Counted from the stretch's first letter, positions 15,903 to 25,043 are shown. The stretch is 53,262 bases of DNA from Firmicutes bacterium UBA3914 (GCA_002391385.1 DGEY01000059.1:1-53262), one strand, 5' to 3'. Notes: generated from the sequence alone by a model not told the origin. Numbers and translations are program-made.

Positions 15903-16720
15903 AGGTGAAAACGACCATGAATTCCCGCAGCTGGGGTAGGATCTTAGTGGGCTTTATGCTTGCGTTCACTATCCTAGGTTGGGTTTATACCCCCCATGAT
16001 CCCAATCAAATCAGCATTGCCAAGCGTTTTCAGCCCCCCAGTGGGGAGCATCCCCTGGGGACGGATCACTTCGGACGGGATGTGCTCAGCCGCATCCTCT
16101 GGGGCGCGCGCATTTCCCTGGCGGTGGGGGTGGCCGCGGTCTGCCTGGGGGCGGCTGCGGGAGTGGCCCTGGGGCTGGCCGCCGGTTTTTTTGGCGGCTG
16201 GTGGGATGAACTGCTCATGCGCCTGAGCACCAGCCTGCAGGCCCTGCCCAGCATCCTTCTGGCCCTGCTCTTTGCCGCCATCTGGTCGCCCGGTGTGCCC
16301 GTTGTGGTCTGGGGCATCGCCCTGGGAAACATCCCCAGTTTCCTCAGGGTCACCAGAAACCAGGTGCTCAGCATCAAACAGCGCCCCTATGTGGAAGCGG
16401 CCCGGGCGCTGGGGGCAGGGGATCTGCGCATCATGCTGCGCCACATTCTCCCCAACCTCCGGGGGGCCCTCTTGGTGCAGCTTTCCGTGAGCCTGGCGGG
16501 GGCCATTTTGGCCGAGGCCTCCCTGAGCTACTTGGGAGTGGGTATCCAGCCGCCGGATCCTTCCTGGGGGCGCATGCTGCGGGAGGCCCAGCCCTACGGT
16601 TCCCTGGCCCCCTGGCTGGTTTTAGCTCCGGGCCTCTTCATTGCCCTAGCTGTGATCGGCTTTAACCTCCTGGGGGATAACTGGATTTTAGGCAGGGAAC
16701 GGGTGGCTAAAGGAGAATAA
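15899..16720 (+). CDS. Peptide ABC transporter permease, DppC/OppC type
   Basis: A 273-residue second permease of the importer. The family motif HPLGTDHFGRDVLSRILWGA follows the first membrane segment, and the EAA loop (RPYVEAARALGAGDLRIMLR) and the terminal SYLGVGIQPPDPSWGRML are all present. The ATG at 15899 overlaps the previous stop; an internal ATG at 15917 behind GAAGGTG is an alternative. The usual downstream dppD/dppF ATPase genes are absent: the next ATPase belongs to a different ABC class. The transporter must use ATPases encoded elsewhere. Confidence 0.93.
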   Translation: MKVKTTMNSRSWGRILVGFMLAFTILGWVYTPHDPNQISIAKRFQPPSGEHPLGTDHFGRDVLSRILWGARISLAVGVAAVCLGAAAGVALGLAAGFFGGWWDELLMRLSTSLQALPSILLALLFAAIWSPGVPVVVWGIALGNIPSFLRVTRNQVLSIKQRPYVEAARALGAGDLRIMLRHILPNLRGALLVQLSVSLAGAILAEASLSYLGVGIQPPDPSWGRMLREAQPYGSLAPWLVLAPGLFIALAVIGFNLLGDNWILGRERVAKGE

Positions 16721-16756
16721 AGGAGCAGAGATGTTCTGCTAAAAAGGGGTGGAGCC

Positions 16757-17503
16757 ATGCTTAAGCTCGAGGGCGTTACCAAGCGCTACAAAGGTGCCAG
16801 TGTCAACGCGGTGGATAACCTCCATCTGGAGGTGCGTCCCGGGGAGATCTTCGGCTTTCTAGGGCCCAACGGGGCCGGCAAAACGACCACCATCAAGATG
16901 GTGGTGGGCCTTTTGGCCGCGGACCGGGGCAAGATCGTGGTCAACGGCCGCGATCTGGCAGCCGATCCCCTGGGGGCTAAGCGTTCCATCGGTTTTGTGC
17001 CTGATAATCCCAATTTGTACCCGCGGCTGACGGGCCTGGAGTACCTCAATCTGATCGGGGATGTGTACGGTGTGGATGGCGCCACCCGCAAAAGGCGCCT
17101 GGATTACTATCTGCAGATGTTCGAACTCACCTCGGCCGTGGGGGATCTGATCCAGAGCTATTCCCGGGGCATGCAGCAGAAACTGGCCCTAACCGGCGCC
17201 CTTTTGCACCAGCCGCCCCTCTTCATTTTGGATGAACCCATGGTGGGTCTGGACCCCAGATCCGCGCACCTCTTTAAGCGGGTGATGCAGGAGCATGTGA
17301 ACCAGGGGAACACCGTGTTTTTCTCCACCCACATCCTGGAGGTGGCGGAAAACCTCTGCCACCGGGTGGGGATTATCAACAAGGGGCAGCTCATCGCCTG
17401 TGGGACCATGGATGAACTGCGCCAGGCTTCGGGCCAGGCCGGTTCCAACCTGGAGAAGCTGTTCCTGGAGCTTACGGATGCGGGTGGTATAGATGAAGAC
17501 TAG
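16757..17503 (+). CDS. ABC-2 type exporter ATP-binding protein
   Basis: A 248-residue ATPase of the EcsA/CcmA class. Walker A is GPNGAGKTT (about residue 38), the signature is YSRGMQQKLAL, Walker B is LFILDEP and the H-loop is FSTHI, so it should be active. It powers the membrane protein encoded next, whose start overlaps its last 11 bases. It lacks the C-terminal oligopeptide-binding extension of OppD/OppF, so it is not the missing partner of the peptide importer upstream. The ATG at 16757 follows GGGGTGGAG. A small 6-bp hairpin (16724-16740) without a T-tract lies in the gap before it. Confidence 0.92.
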   Translation: MLKLEGVTKRYKGASVNAVDNLHLEVRPGEIFGFLGPNGAGKTTTIKMVVGLLAADRGKIVVNGRDLAADPLGAKRSIGFVPDNPNLYPRLTGLEYLNLIGDVYGVDGATRKRRLDYYLQMFELTSAVGDLIQSYSRGMQQKLALTGALLHQPPLFILDEPMVGLDPRSAHLFKRVMQEHVNQGNTVFFSTHILEVAENLCHRVGIINKGQLIACGTMDELRQASGQAGSNLEKLFLELTDAGGIDED

Positions 17504-19163
17504 GCTGTGGACCCTTTACCGCACACTGCTCAACAACCACTACGGCTTCTCTGCCGCCAAGTTCTACTACATCAAAAAGCGGCAGCGCACTTGGGAGCCC
17601 TTGGTGATCGTGGCTGGGCTCACCCCCGCTGTGGTCATGGGTATCGTGTTCATCTGGAACCTCACGGAGCAGCTGTTCATCGGGGGGCTCGCCTTCGGCC
17701 AGCCCCATCTGGCGCTGCTCAACGGCGCCCTTTTGGTCTCTTTGGCGGGGCTTTTCTTCGGGTTTTTCTCGGTGCTCTCCGCTTTTTACTTCAGCACCGA
17801 CCTGGAGGTTTTGCTGCCCCTACCCCTGAAATCCTGGGAGATTCTCACCGCGAAGTTCGCGGTGGTGCTCACAGGGCAGTATGCCATCAATCTCCTGATC
17901 CTGCTGCCGCTGTGGCTCCGCTACGGGCTGCTGGCCGGGGTGGGCCTGGGCTATATAGTCAGCGCCGTGGTGGTCTTTCTGGCCCTACCTGTGGTGCCCT
18001 TGGTTTTAGCCAGCATCCTGGCGGTTTTGCTCATGCGGCTGGTGAACATCAGCCGCCACAAAGACAGACTGGCCCTGGTGGGGGGCTTCCTGCTCGTGAT
18101 TGTGCTGGTAGGCTTTCAGTTCTGGCTGCAAAGCAGCCTAGGCGGGGACGATCCCGAACTGGTCATGGAGCAGCTCCTGGGCCGGGCCGATGGGATCATC
18201 AAAGCGGCGGGACGGGTTTTCCCGCCCAGCGTCTGGGCGGCCCAGGCCATGGCCTATGCCCACACCTGGCAGGGCTGGCTTAATCTCCTCTACGTGGCCG
18301 CCCTGAGCGCCTTGGCCCTTTTCCTCCTCTACCTTCTGGGTGAGAAGGTCTTCCTCCAGGGACTCTTAGCCGGGCTGGAAGGAAGCCGGGGAACCGGAAG
18401 GGCCCGCCAGGTGGAGCTGGCAGAAGAGCGGGCCCGGGCGCCGCTTATGACCGTGGCCAGCCTGGAGTGGAAGCTCTTTGTGCGGGACCCGGGCTTTGCT
18501 TTAAACGGCCTCATCGGCTATGTGCTCCTGCCCGCCATGGCCCTTTTGCCCCTGTTCGGCCAGAAACTGCAGAACAACCCCTTTGAGCTTCTGGCCCTAG
18601 ACCAGCTGCACCCGCTAGTGGTGGCCGGGGGCCTGGCCCTTTATTTCCTGTTCATGACGGGCATGTCCATGATCCCCGCCACCACCTTTTCCCGGGAGGG
18701 GAGGTACCTGTGGATCATCCGCAGCCTGCCGCTGGATATAGAACAGATCATCGGGGCCAAGGTGCTGGGCTCCCAGGGGGTGAACACCATCGGCTGCCTG
18801 GTGGGTATCATCCCCGTGGCCTATCTCATGGGCTGGGGAGTGGGGGAAGTTGTGCTCGGGGCTGTGCTGGGCGTGCTCCTGGCCAGTGCGCTGGCGGGCT
18901 TTTTGGTCCTCTTTGACCTGCGCAAGCCCATGCTGGATTGGGTGAACCCCTTGAAGGCGGTGAAATCCAACCTCAACGCCTTGGTGGGCATGATCCTGGG
19001 CCTGGCCTTCGGGTTCGCCCTGGGCTTTTTACTCTATGGCAACGTACAGACCGGCACCTTGTGGCTCATTCCCCTGGAGCTCTTGGCGGCAGCCCTGGCT
19101 TTGGGGGCCCTGGTGAGGGTTTTGATCCGGCGCTGGGCGCCTCAGCTGTGGGCGCGGATCTAA
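17493..19163 (+). CDS. ABC-2 type exporter membrane protein
   Basis: A 556-residue membrane protein with about 12 hydrophobic segments in two clusters, separated by a charged stretch near 300-325 (EGSRGTGRARQVELAEERARAP). Large ABC-2 permeases of about 550 residues paired with EcsA-like ATPases occur widely in Clostridia. The STDLEVLLPLPL motif near 105-115 and the later FSREGRYLWIIRSLPL are typical repeated elements of this group. The substrate is unknown. Its start overlaps the ATPase gene by 11 bases, so the two are translationally coupled. Confidence 0.85.
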   Translation: MKTRLWTLYRTLLNNHYGFSAAKFYYIKKRQRTWEPLVIVAGLTPAVVMGIVFIWNLTEQLFIGGLAFGQPHLALLNGALLVSLAGLFFGFFSVLSAFYFSTDLEVLLPLPLKSWEILTAKFAVVLTGQYAINLLILLPLWLRYGLLAGVGLGYIVSAVVVFLALPVVPLVLASILAVLLMRLVNISRHKDRLALVGGFLLVIVLVGFQFWLQSSLGGDDPELVMEQLLGRADGIIKAAGRVFPPSVWAAQAMAYAHTWQGWLNLLYVAALSALALFLLYLLGEKVFLQGLLAGLEGSRGTGRARQVELAEERARAPLMTVASLEWKLFVRDPGFALNGLIGYVLLPAMALLPLFGQKLQNNPFELLALDQLHPLVVAGGLALYFLFMTGMSMIPATTFSREGRYLWIIRSLPLDIEQIIGAKVLGSQGVNTIGCLVGIIPVAYLMGWGVGEVVLGAVLGVLLASALAGFLVLFDLRKPMLDWVNPLKAVKSNLNALVGMILGLAFGFALGFLLYGNVQTGTLWLIPLELLAAALALGALVRVLIRRWAPQLWARI

Positions 19164-19175
19164 AGGGAGGGTAGT

Positions 19176-20402
19176 ATGGGCTTTCTGGAAAAACCAATTG
19201 TTCGCGATCTCTTGCTGCTGGTTTTTGGACTAGCCCTGGGCGTCCTCGCGCACTACCTGGTGCGCATCCATCTGCTGCCCCGGCTGCAGAAGCTGCTGCG
19301 GAAAACCCGCATCAAATGGGACGATGTCCTCTTCGAACAGGGGGTGTTCGGCGCCGCGGCTTTGCTTATCCCCTTGGTGGTCATGTTCCGGGTCACCCCG
19401 TTTTTGACCGTGCTGCAGGGAGGGGCCATGCAGCTTCTGAAGGTGGTGGCGGTGACGGTGGTCGCGGTGGGCCTGGACCGCCTGCTCCGGGCGGGTCTGG
19501 TCATCTACAACACCTTTCCCATCTCCGTGCGCCTGCCCATTAAGGGCGTGGTGCAGATCCTCCAGATTGCCCTCTGGGCCTTTGCCGGCACCATCATCTT
19601 TTCCCAGCTCTTGGGCCAGTCCCCCTGGATCTTCTTGAGCGGTCTGGGCGCGGTGAGCGCGGTGCTCCTGGTGGTGTTTCAAGATACAATCCTGGCCTTT
19701 TTCGCCGGGCTGCAGCTCACCCTCAACGATCAGGTGCGGGTGGGGGACTGGATCGAAGTGCCCAAGTACAACGCGGACGGTTCAGTGGTGGAGGTGGCCC
19801 TGCACTACGTGAAGGTGCGCAACTGGGATCGTTCCATCACCACCATCCCCACCCACAAGCTCACGGGGGATTCCTTTGTGAACTGGCGGGGGATGTTTGA
19901 AGGGGGCGGCCGGCGCATCAAGCGCTCGGTGCTCATTGACCAGACCAGCGTCCGCTTCCTCGATGAGGAGCTCCTGGAGCGCTTAAGCAAGATCCAGCTC
20001 CTCCAGGACTACCTGGCCCGCAAAACCGAGGAGATCGCCGAGTACAACCGCCGCCACAACATCGATGAAAGCTCTTTGGTGAACGGGCGCCATCTGACCA
20101 ACTTAGGCACCTTCCGGGCTTATCTCCTGGCTTACCTGCAGAACCACCCCCAGATCAACCAGGATCTGATTCTGCTCGTGCGCCAGCTGCCGCCCACCAC
20201 CAACGGACTGCCCATGGAGATCTACGCCTTCACCAAGGATACGGCCTGGGTGAGCCACGAATCTGTGGCTGCGGACATCTTTGACCATGTTCTTGCCATC
20301 ATCCCCGAATTCGATCTGCGCGTATTCCAAAACCCCAGCGGCCACGATCTGGCCCGGGCCGTGGCAGAAAGGGAGGTTGCAATTGGCCTACGTGAGAACT
20401 GA
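19176..20402 (+). CDS. MscS-family mechanosensitive channel
   Basis: A 408-residue small-conductance mechanosensitive channel of the YbdG/MscM subtype. It has N-terminal membrane helices to about 150, then the pore-lining helix and beta domain: SGLGAVSAVLLVVFQDTIL and VRVGDWIEVP are the core MscS motifs, followed by VRNWDRSITTIPTHKL. The cytoplasmic part contains an insert (about 250-310) typical of YbdG-like channels. It should protect the cell from osmotic downshock. The ATG at 19176 follows GGGAGG. It is 12 bases after the exporter gene and overlaps the nuclease gene by 20 bases. Confidence 0.9.
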   Translation: MGFLEKPIVRDLLLLVFGLALGVLAHYLVRIHLLPRLQKLLRKTRIKWDDVLFEQGVFGAAALLIPLVVMFRVTPFLTVLQGGAMQLLKVVAVTVVAVGLDRLLRAGLVIYNTFPISVRLPIKGVVQILQIALWAFAGTIIFSQLLGQSPWIFLSGLGAVSAVLLVVFQDTILAFFAGLQLTLNDQVRVGDWIEVPKYNADGSVVEVALHYVKVRNWDRSITTIPTHKLTGDSFVNWRGMFEGGGRRIKRSVLIDQTSVRFLDEELLERLSKIQLLQDYLARKTEEIAEYNRRHNIDESSLVNGRHLTNLGTFRAYLLAYLQNHPQINQDLILLVRQLPPTTNGLPMEIYAFTKDTAWVSHESVAADIFDHVLAIIPEFDLRVFQNPSGHDLARAVAEREVAIGLREN

Positions 20403-21327
20403 GTACCCCCAGTGGTCCTGGTCCCATTCCCGCCAGCAGATTTTCGCCAGCTGCCTGCGGCGCTATTACTACAACTACTACGCTTCCCACAACGGCTGGG
20501 AGCGGGACGCCCCTGCGGAAGCTGCTTTGGCTTACCGCCTCAAGCAGCTGGGCAGTATTTACACCGCCCTGGGCGATGGGGTGCACCGCGCCGCCCAGTC
20601 CCTGGTGCACAGGGTAAAGGCCGGGCGGGAGCTCGCGAGTGCGGAGGTTGTGGAGGAAGAAATCCGCCGGCATCTTAGGAGGGTGTGGCGCTCTTCCCAA
20701 CAAAACCGGGAAGAGTTTCTGCTCCGTCCCAAGCGGGTGGACATGCTCCGGGAGTTCTACTACGGCACAGGTGTGAGCGAAGCGGTGCTGGACAGCATCA
20801 ACCAGCGCCTGGGCCAGGTGGCCCGGGCCCTGGTGGCCAGCTCTGTCTGGCGGGAGCTGGCCCAGCCAGGGGCCCAGGTGGTGAGCTGCGAGCAGTTTGA
20901 CACCATAACCATCGCCGGTACACCGGTTTTTGCCGTGCCCGACTTGATCTATGCCCAGCCCGGGGGCGATTGGGTGGTTGTGGACTGGAAGAGCGGGGAG
21001 GAAGCGGAGGAATACCGGGATCAGGTGGCCCTTTATGTCCTGTTTGTGCGGGAAAAATACGCTGTGGCGGTGGAGAGGATCACCGCCCGCCTGGAGTACC
21101 TGAACGGTCCCTCCACAGTGGAGATGCGCTTTACGCCCCAGGACCTCCAGGCGGTGGAGCGGCAGGCCGCCGCCAGCATGGAAGAGATGAAAGGGTTCTT
21201 AACGGATCCTGAACGCAATATTCCCCAGCCGAAGGAGAGGTTCGCCCTCACCGAGGCCAGGGAACAGTGTCCGTGGTGCAATTTTTACGAGCTCTGCCGG
21301 GACGAGCTGGAGCAGAGCGTTTCCTAA
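20383..21327 (+). CDS. PD-(D/E)XK nuclease with Fe-S cluster cysteines (Cas4/AddB-like)
   Basis: A 314-residue stand-alone nuclease of the RecB/PDDEXK_1 group. The catalytic core is VPDLIYAQ...WVVVDWKSG (about 185-205) with a QVALY motif IV shortly after. One cysteine near the N-terminus (FASCLRRYYY) and three at the C-terminus (CPWCNFYELC) form the one-plus-three pattern that binds a 4Fe-4S cluster in Cas4 and AddB. No helicase or Cas genes are nearby, so it is neither an AddAB subunit nor an adaptation gene. The TTG at 20383 has AGGGAGG 6 bases upstream, inside the end of the MscS gene. A longer frame starting at 20281 is antisupported by that site. Its stop abuts the convergent HAD gene. 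Confidence 0.83.
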   Translation: MAYVRTEYPQWSWSHSRQQIFASCLRRYYYNYYASHNGWERDAPAEAALAYRLKQLGSIYTALGDGVHRAAQSLVHRVKAGRELASAEVVEEEIRRHLRRVWRSSQQNREEFLLRPKRVDMLREFYYGTGVSEAVLDSINQRLGQVARALVASSVWRELAQPGAQVVSCEQFDTITIAGTPVFAVPDLIYAQPGGDWVVVDWKSGEEAEEYRDQVALYVLFVREKYAVAVERITARLEYLNGPSTVEMRFTPQDLQAVERQAAASMEEMKGFLTDPERNIPQPKERFALTEAREQCPWCNFYELCRDELEQSVS

Positions 21328-21936
21328 CTAGCGGGCTTGGCGCTGCCGCTGATCTAGGAAGAAGTCGATATGCCGGGCCACCTCCCGCCAGTCCTTGACC
21401 AGGGGCACCTTGGTGGGGCGCCCGGCGTTGTGGGAGGCGTGGAAGAGCAGGGTGTAGATGCCCGCTGCCGCCACCTCTTCGGCGTTTTCCAATTTGTCAT
21501 CCACAAAGAACTGCACGCCCAGCTCCAGGCAGCGCTCTTTTTTTGAGTAGCCGTACCCCGTGGGGCACATGGTCAGGCTGTGGTAGGGGATCCCGTGGCG
21601 CCGCAGCCAAGTCTCTGTGATCTGGCGGTGCCTGGTGTCCCGATGGGTGATCAGGTGGATGATGCCGCCACGCTCAGCCAAAGCCCGCAGCGTTTCCGGG
21701 GCGTAATCCCTCACCGGGACGCTGGTGAAGATCTCTTCGATGCAGGCCTGGAAGAACTCTTCAACTTCTTCCCTGGTCTTGTTGAAGGCCTCTTCCACGT
21801 GGTAGGCCGCCTTTTGGATGGGCTCGCCGAAATAGGTGCTGGCGGTCTCCAGCCAGATGTTGTTCTGGCCATCATCGTCATTGGTGAGCACGCCATCTAT
21901 GTCAAAGCCGAAAATGAACTGCCTGATTGCTGGCAC
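21328..21936 (-). CDS. HAD-superfamily hydrolase, nucleotidase-like
   Basis: A 202-residue haloacid dehalogenase-fold phosphatase. Motif I is FDIDGVLTND near the N-terminus, motif II is LITHRDT, and motif III/IV is FFVDDKLENAEEV. The arrangement with a helical cap after motif I resembles 5'(3')-deoxyribonucleotidases and Bacillus YqfW-type putative nucleotidases; the substrate is not certain. Translation seems to start at a GTG at 21936, 5 bases after the ogt stop, with a GGGGAG run directly against it, so the start is less sure than the family. It forms a two-gene minus-strand operon with ogt. Confidence 0.8.
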   Translation of the reverse strand: MPAIRQFIFGFDIDGVLTNDDDGQNNIWLETASTYFGEPIQKAAYHVEEAFNKTREEVEEFFQACIEEIFTSVPVRDYAPETLRALAERGGIIHLITHRDTRHRQITETWLRRHGIPYHSLTMCPTGYGYSKKERCLELGVQFFVDDKLENAEEVAAAGIYTLLFHASHNAGRPTKVPLVKDWREVARHIDFFLDQRQRQAR

Positions 21937-21941
21937 CTCCC

Positions 21942-22436
21942 CTAGCCTAAAAGGTTTGGTGCTAGATTAACATTTTCCAGCGCCAAAAGCAAGCGCTTGC
22001 GGGCCAGTCCCCCTCCATAGCCGCCCAGGCCATGGGTGCCCAGCACCCGGTGGCAGGGGACGATAATGCTCACCGGATTGGCGCCCACCGCCCGGCCCAC
22101 GGCTCGGTAGGCCTTGATGCCCAGGTTGTGGGCGATCTGTTTGTAGGTGGTGAAGGAGCCGTAAGAAATGCGTCTGATCTCCGCCCACACTTCCCGCTGG
22201 AAGGGCGTGCCCTCCAGCTGAAGGGGCCAGTCAAACTCCACCCGCTGGCCGCGGAAGTAGGCGTCCAGGTCCCGGGTGCACTTTGCAGGCAGCAGCTGCG
22301 GATCGAAGCGGGCCCGGAAGAAGCGGGCAGTGAACTTTTCTCCGTATCTTTCGTCAAAGGTGGCACAGACCAGCTTGTCTTGATAAAACCAGAGATAAAA
22401 AGGGCCCAGTGGGGACTGGTAGACTGAGCGCTGCAC
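21942..22436 (-). CDS. ogt: Methylated-DNA--protein-cysteine methyltransferase
   Basis: A 164-residue suicide DNA repair protein. The active-site PCHRV places the acceptor Cys at 128, followed by GLGGYGGGLARKRLLL, with the helix-turn-helix and arginine finger region YKQIAHNLGIKAYRAVGRAVG just before. It removes O6-alkyl groups from guanine by transferring them to Cys128. Length is that of Ogt/AdaB-type proteins without an added regulatory domain. The GTG at 22436 has GGAGGG 7 bases upstream. It is the first gene of a two-gene unit with the HAD hydrolase and is divergent from the MATE exporter. Confidence 0.95.
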   Translation of the reverse strand: MQRSVYQSPLGPFYLWFYQDKLVCATFDERYGEKFTARFFRARFDPQLLPAKCTRDLDAYFRGQRVEFDWPLQLEGTPFQREVWAEIRRISYGSFTTYKQIAHNLGIKAYRAVGRAVGANPVSIIVPCHRVLGTHGLGGYGGGLARKRLLLALENVNLAPNLLG

Positions 22437-22516
22437 AGGGAATCCCTCCAGTGATGTATAATGGTCTATAGTTCGCCCGGCAGGCAGGGAATCCTGCAGC
22501 CCGCAAGAAGGGAGAG

Positions 22517-23878
22517 ATGTCTTTGGAACCTGAACTCGCGGCCAAGCCGCTGGATCTCAGGGCGCGCATCCTGCGCCTGGCTTGGCCCGCCATTGTGGAA
22601 AACCTGCTGCATACCATGGTGGGCATTGTGGACACAGCTATGGTGGGGCGCTTAGGGGCGGCTGCCTTGGCCGCCGTGGGATTGGGGAACCAAATCAACC
22701 ACCTGGGCTTGACCGTCTTTTCTGCCCTGGCCACGGGCAGTACCGCCTTAGTTGCCAGGTACATCGGGGCTGAACAGCCTGAGCGGGCCCGGGATGTGGC
22801 CAGGCAATCCTTAGTTCTCGGTCTTTTTGTTTCCGGCACTGTTATGCTTACTTTCCTGACTGCGGCCCGGGCCCTTTTGGGCTTTCTCTTCCGCCGGGCG
22901 GAAACGGTAGTTTTAGACTCCGCGGCGCTCTATGTGCGCATTGTGGCCCTGGCCATGATCCTCAACTACTTCCTGATCGTGATCAACGCAGCGCTGCGGG
23001 GTGCGGGTGATACCAAAACCCCCATGCAGATCACCGCCTTGGTGAACCTGATCAACGTAATCGGCAATGCCGTGTTCATCTACGGTTTAGGTCCGGTGCC
23101 CGCCTTGGGGGTAGCCGGCGCCGCCCTGGGCACAGCCATTGCCCAAGCCTTAGGAGGGGTAATGGCCCTGCGGGTGCTCTTTAGAAGCGATGTTCTCCAG
23201 GTGCGCTGGGGCGATTCCTTCAGGCCTGATCTGGAGATCATCCACCGCATCGCCAAAATCGGCGTGCCGGCAGGGGTGGAGCAGGGGACGCTCCGCATCG
23301 GGCAGCTCTTTTACACCATGATTGTTTCCTCTTTGGGCACGGTGAGCTATGCCGCCCACCAGGTGGCCCTCAACGCGGAATCCTTGTCCTTTATGCCGGG
23401 GGCCGGCTTTGCCGTTGCCGCGACCACCTTGGTGGGGCAAAACTTAGGCGCGGGGCGCCCCGAGGATGCGGAAAGGGCCGGCAGGATCAGCCGCAACTTA
23501 GGGATTTTGGTCATGGCCAGCATGGGCTTGGTTTTCTTCCTCATACCCGGGCCCATCGTGCGCATCTTCTCCCAGGATCCCGAGGTGGTTTCCTTGGCCG
23601 TGATCTGCCTGCGCCTGGTGGCCATTGCCCAGCCCTCCCTGGCGGTGTGGATGATCCTGGCGGGTGGCCTGAGGGGAGCAGGGGATACCCGGGCCATCAT
23701 GAAAATGGTCCTGGTCTCCTTCTTGGGAGTGCGGGTGGTTTTGGCTTACGTTTTGGCCCTGCGCCTGGGAATGGGCCTCATTGGAGCATGGATCGGGATG
23801 GTTGCTGATCTTTTCCTGCGCAGCCTCCTGATTCAGTGGCGCTTCAACAGGGGAGAGTGGAAATTCGTTAAGGTTTAG
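22517..23878 (+). CDS. MATE-family multidrug/sodium antiporter
   Basis: A 453-residue efflux protein with about 12 membrane segments in two related halves, normal for NorM/DinF-like MATE exporters. Family signatures include LAWPAIVENLLHTMVGIVDT, LRGAGDTKTPM and, in the second half, AGGLRGAGDTRAIM. MATE proteins expel cationic drugs or metabolites in exchange for sodium or protons. The ATG at 22517 follows AAGGGAGAG. A TATAAT at 22457-22462 could be its -10, though no good -35 is seen. The next gene starts 15 bases later, so the two are probably cotranscribed. Confidence 0.92.
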   Translation: MSLEPELAAKPLDLRARILRLAWPAIVENLLHTMVGIVDTAMVGRLGAAALAAVGLGNQINHLGLTVFSALATGSTALVARYIGAEQPERARDVARQSLVLGLFVSGTVMLTFLTAARALLGFLFRRAETVVLDSAALYVRIVALAMILNYFLIVINAALRGAGDTKTPMQITALVNLINVIGNAVFIYGLGPVPALGVAGAALGTAIAQALGGVMALRVLFRSDVLQVRWGDSFRPDLEIIHRIAKIGVPAGVEQGTLRIGQLFYTMIVSSLGTVSYAAHQVALNAESLSFMPGAGFAVAATTLVGQNLGAGRPEDAERAGRISRNLGILVMASMGLVFFLIPGPIVRIFSQDPEVVSLAVICLRLVAIAQPSLAVWMILAGGLRGAGDTRAIMKMVLVSFLGVRVVLAYVLALRLGMGLIGAWIGMVADLFLRSLLIQWRFNRGEWKFVKV

Positions 23879-23893
23879 GAAGGAGCTGAGAAA

Positions 23894-24991
23894 GTGCGGG
23901 AGTTTAGTTTCTTTATGCCCACGAAGATCTTTTTCGGTGAGGATGTGGTGAAAAAGCAGGCCCCGAGCCTCTCCTTGGGTGCCAAGGCCTTGATCGTCAC
24001 GGGGCCCTCTTCGGGGCGGGCCAGCGGAGCTTTAGATGATGTGCTGGCGGTGCTCAAGGGTGATTACGTCCTCTTCGACCAGGTGGAAAACAACCCCACC
24101 CCCCAAACCTGCCGGGCAGGTGCCCAGCTGGCCAGGGAACAGGGCTGTGACTACATCATTGCCATCGGCGGCGGTTCGCCCCTGGATGCGGCTAAGGCCA
24201 TGGCCCTCATGGCGGTGGATGACCGGGATCCCCTGGAGCTTTTCCAGGGCTGGGAGGCCAAACCCCTGCCCCTTGTGGCCATTCCCACCACCGCGGGGAC
24301 GGGGAGCGAGGTTACGCCCTATGCGGTGTTGACCATCCATGAAAATGAGACGAAAAGGAGCCTGCGGGGTCCGGATCTCTTCCCCGTGGTGGCTTATTTA
24401 GATCCCAAGTACACGGCGTCCCTGCCCCGGCAGGTGACCGTGGATACCGCGGTGGACGCCCTTTCCCACCTGGTGGAAAGCTATCTTTCCAGCAAGGCCA
24501 CGCCCGCGAGCGACCTGGCGGCTCTGCAGGGGATCGCGGTGTGGGGAGCGGCCCTGCCTGCCCTGCGCAGCGGCGAGCTGTCTTTGCAGGATCGGGAAGA
24601 TCTGCTCCTCGCCTCCATGCTGGGCGGGATCACCAACGCCCAGACCGGGACCACGTTCCTGCACGCCCTGGGCTATCCCCTCACCTATTTCCACAACTAC
24701 CCCCACGGGCGGGCCAACGGGATTTTGATGGCTTCCTACCTGGAGTACAACCACAGGCACGCTCCAGAGCGGGTGGAGAACATCTTGGAGCTTTTGGATC
24801 TGCCGTCCCTGGAAGCCTTCCGGGAGCTCATGGATGAGCTTTTCGCACCGTGGGTAGGCCAGCTGCATGTGCCTGAGGAAGAGATCAGGGCCTACGCGCA
24901 GAAGGCGGCCCAGACCCGCAATACCGCGGATTCCCTGGGGCCGCCCTCGGTGGACGAGTTGACCAAAATCCTGAGGGATAATATACTATAG
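23894..24991 (+). CDS. Iron-containing alcohol dehydrogenase
   Basis: A 365-residue group III metal-dependent dehydrogenase. Nucleotide binding is shown by IIAIGGGSPLDAAKAMA, and metal binding by DTAVDALSHLVESYLS plus the histidines in FLHALGYPLTYFHNYPHGRANG. These enzymes reduce aldehydes or oxidise alcohols with NAD(P). The substrate cannot be set from sequence; group members include butanol, propanediol and glycerol dehydrogenases. The GTG at 23894 has AAGGAG upstream. It follows the MATE gene closely, an unusual pairing that hints at export of, or protection from, a toxic aldehyde or alcohol, which is inference only. Confidence 0.9.
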   Translation: MREFSFFMPTKIFFGEDVVKKQAPSLSLGAKALIVTGPSSGRASGALDDVLAVLKGDYVLFDQVENNPTPQTCRAGAQLAREQGCDYIIAIGGGSPLDAAKAMALMAVDDRDPLELFQGWEAKPLPLVAIPTTAGTGSEVTPYAVLTIHENETKRSLRGPDLFPVVAYLDPKYTASLPRQVTVDTAVDALSHLVESYLSSKATPASDLAALQGIAVWGAALPALRSGELSLQDREDLLLASMLGGITNAQTGTTFLHALGYPLTYFHNYPHGRANGILMASYLEYNHRHAPERVENILELLDLPSLEAFRELMDELFAPWVGQLHVPEEEIRAYAQKAAQTRNTADSLGPPSVDELTKILRDNIL

Positions 24992-25001
24992 TGATAAGGA
25001 A

Positions 25002-25033
25002 GTGCCCGTTCGGCTCGCCAGCTGGACGGGCAC
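25002..25033. terminator. Possible terminator hairpin between convergent genes
   Basis: An 8-bp stem (GTGCCCGT at 25002-25009 with 25026-25033) sits in the gap between the dehydrogenase and the peptidase. The plus-strand T-rich run comes 10 bases later, so efficiency is doubtful. Confidence 0.4.
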
Positions 25034-25043
25034 CGGCTCCTGT

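Noticed and set aside
16724..16740. Hairpin between the peptide permease and the ABC-2 ATPase as a terminator
   Set aside because: Only six base pairs and followed by A residues rather than T residues.
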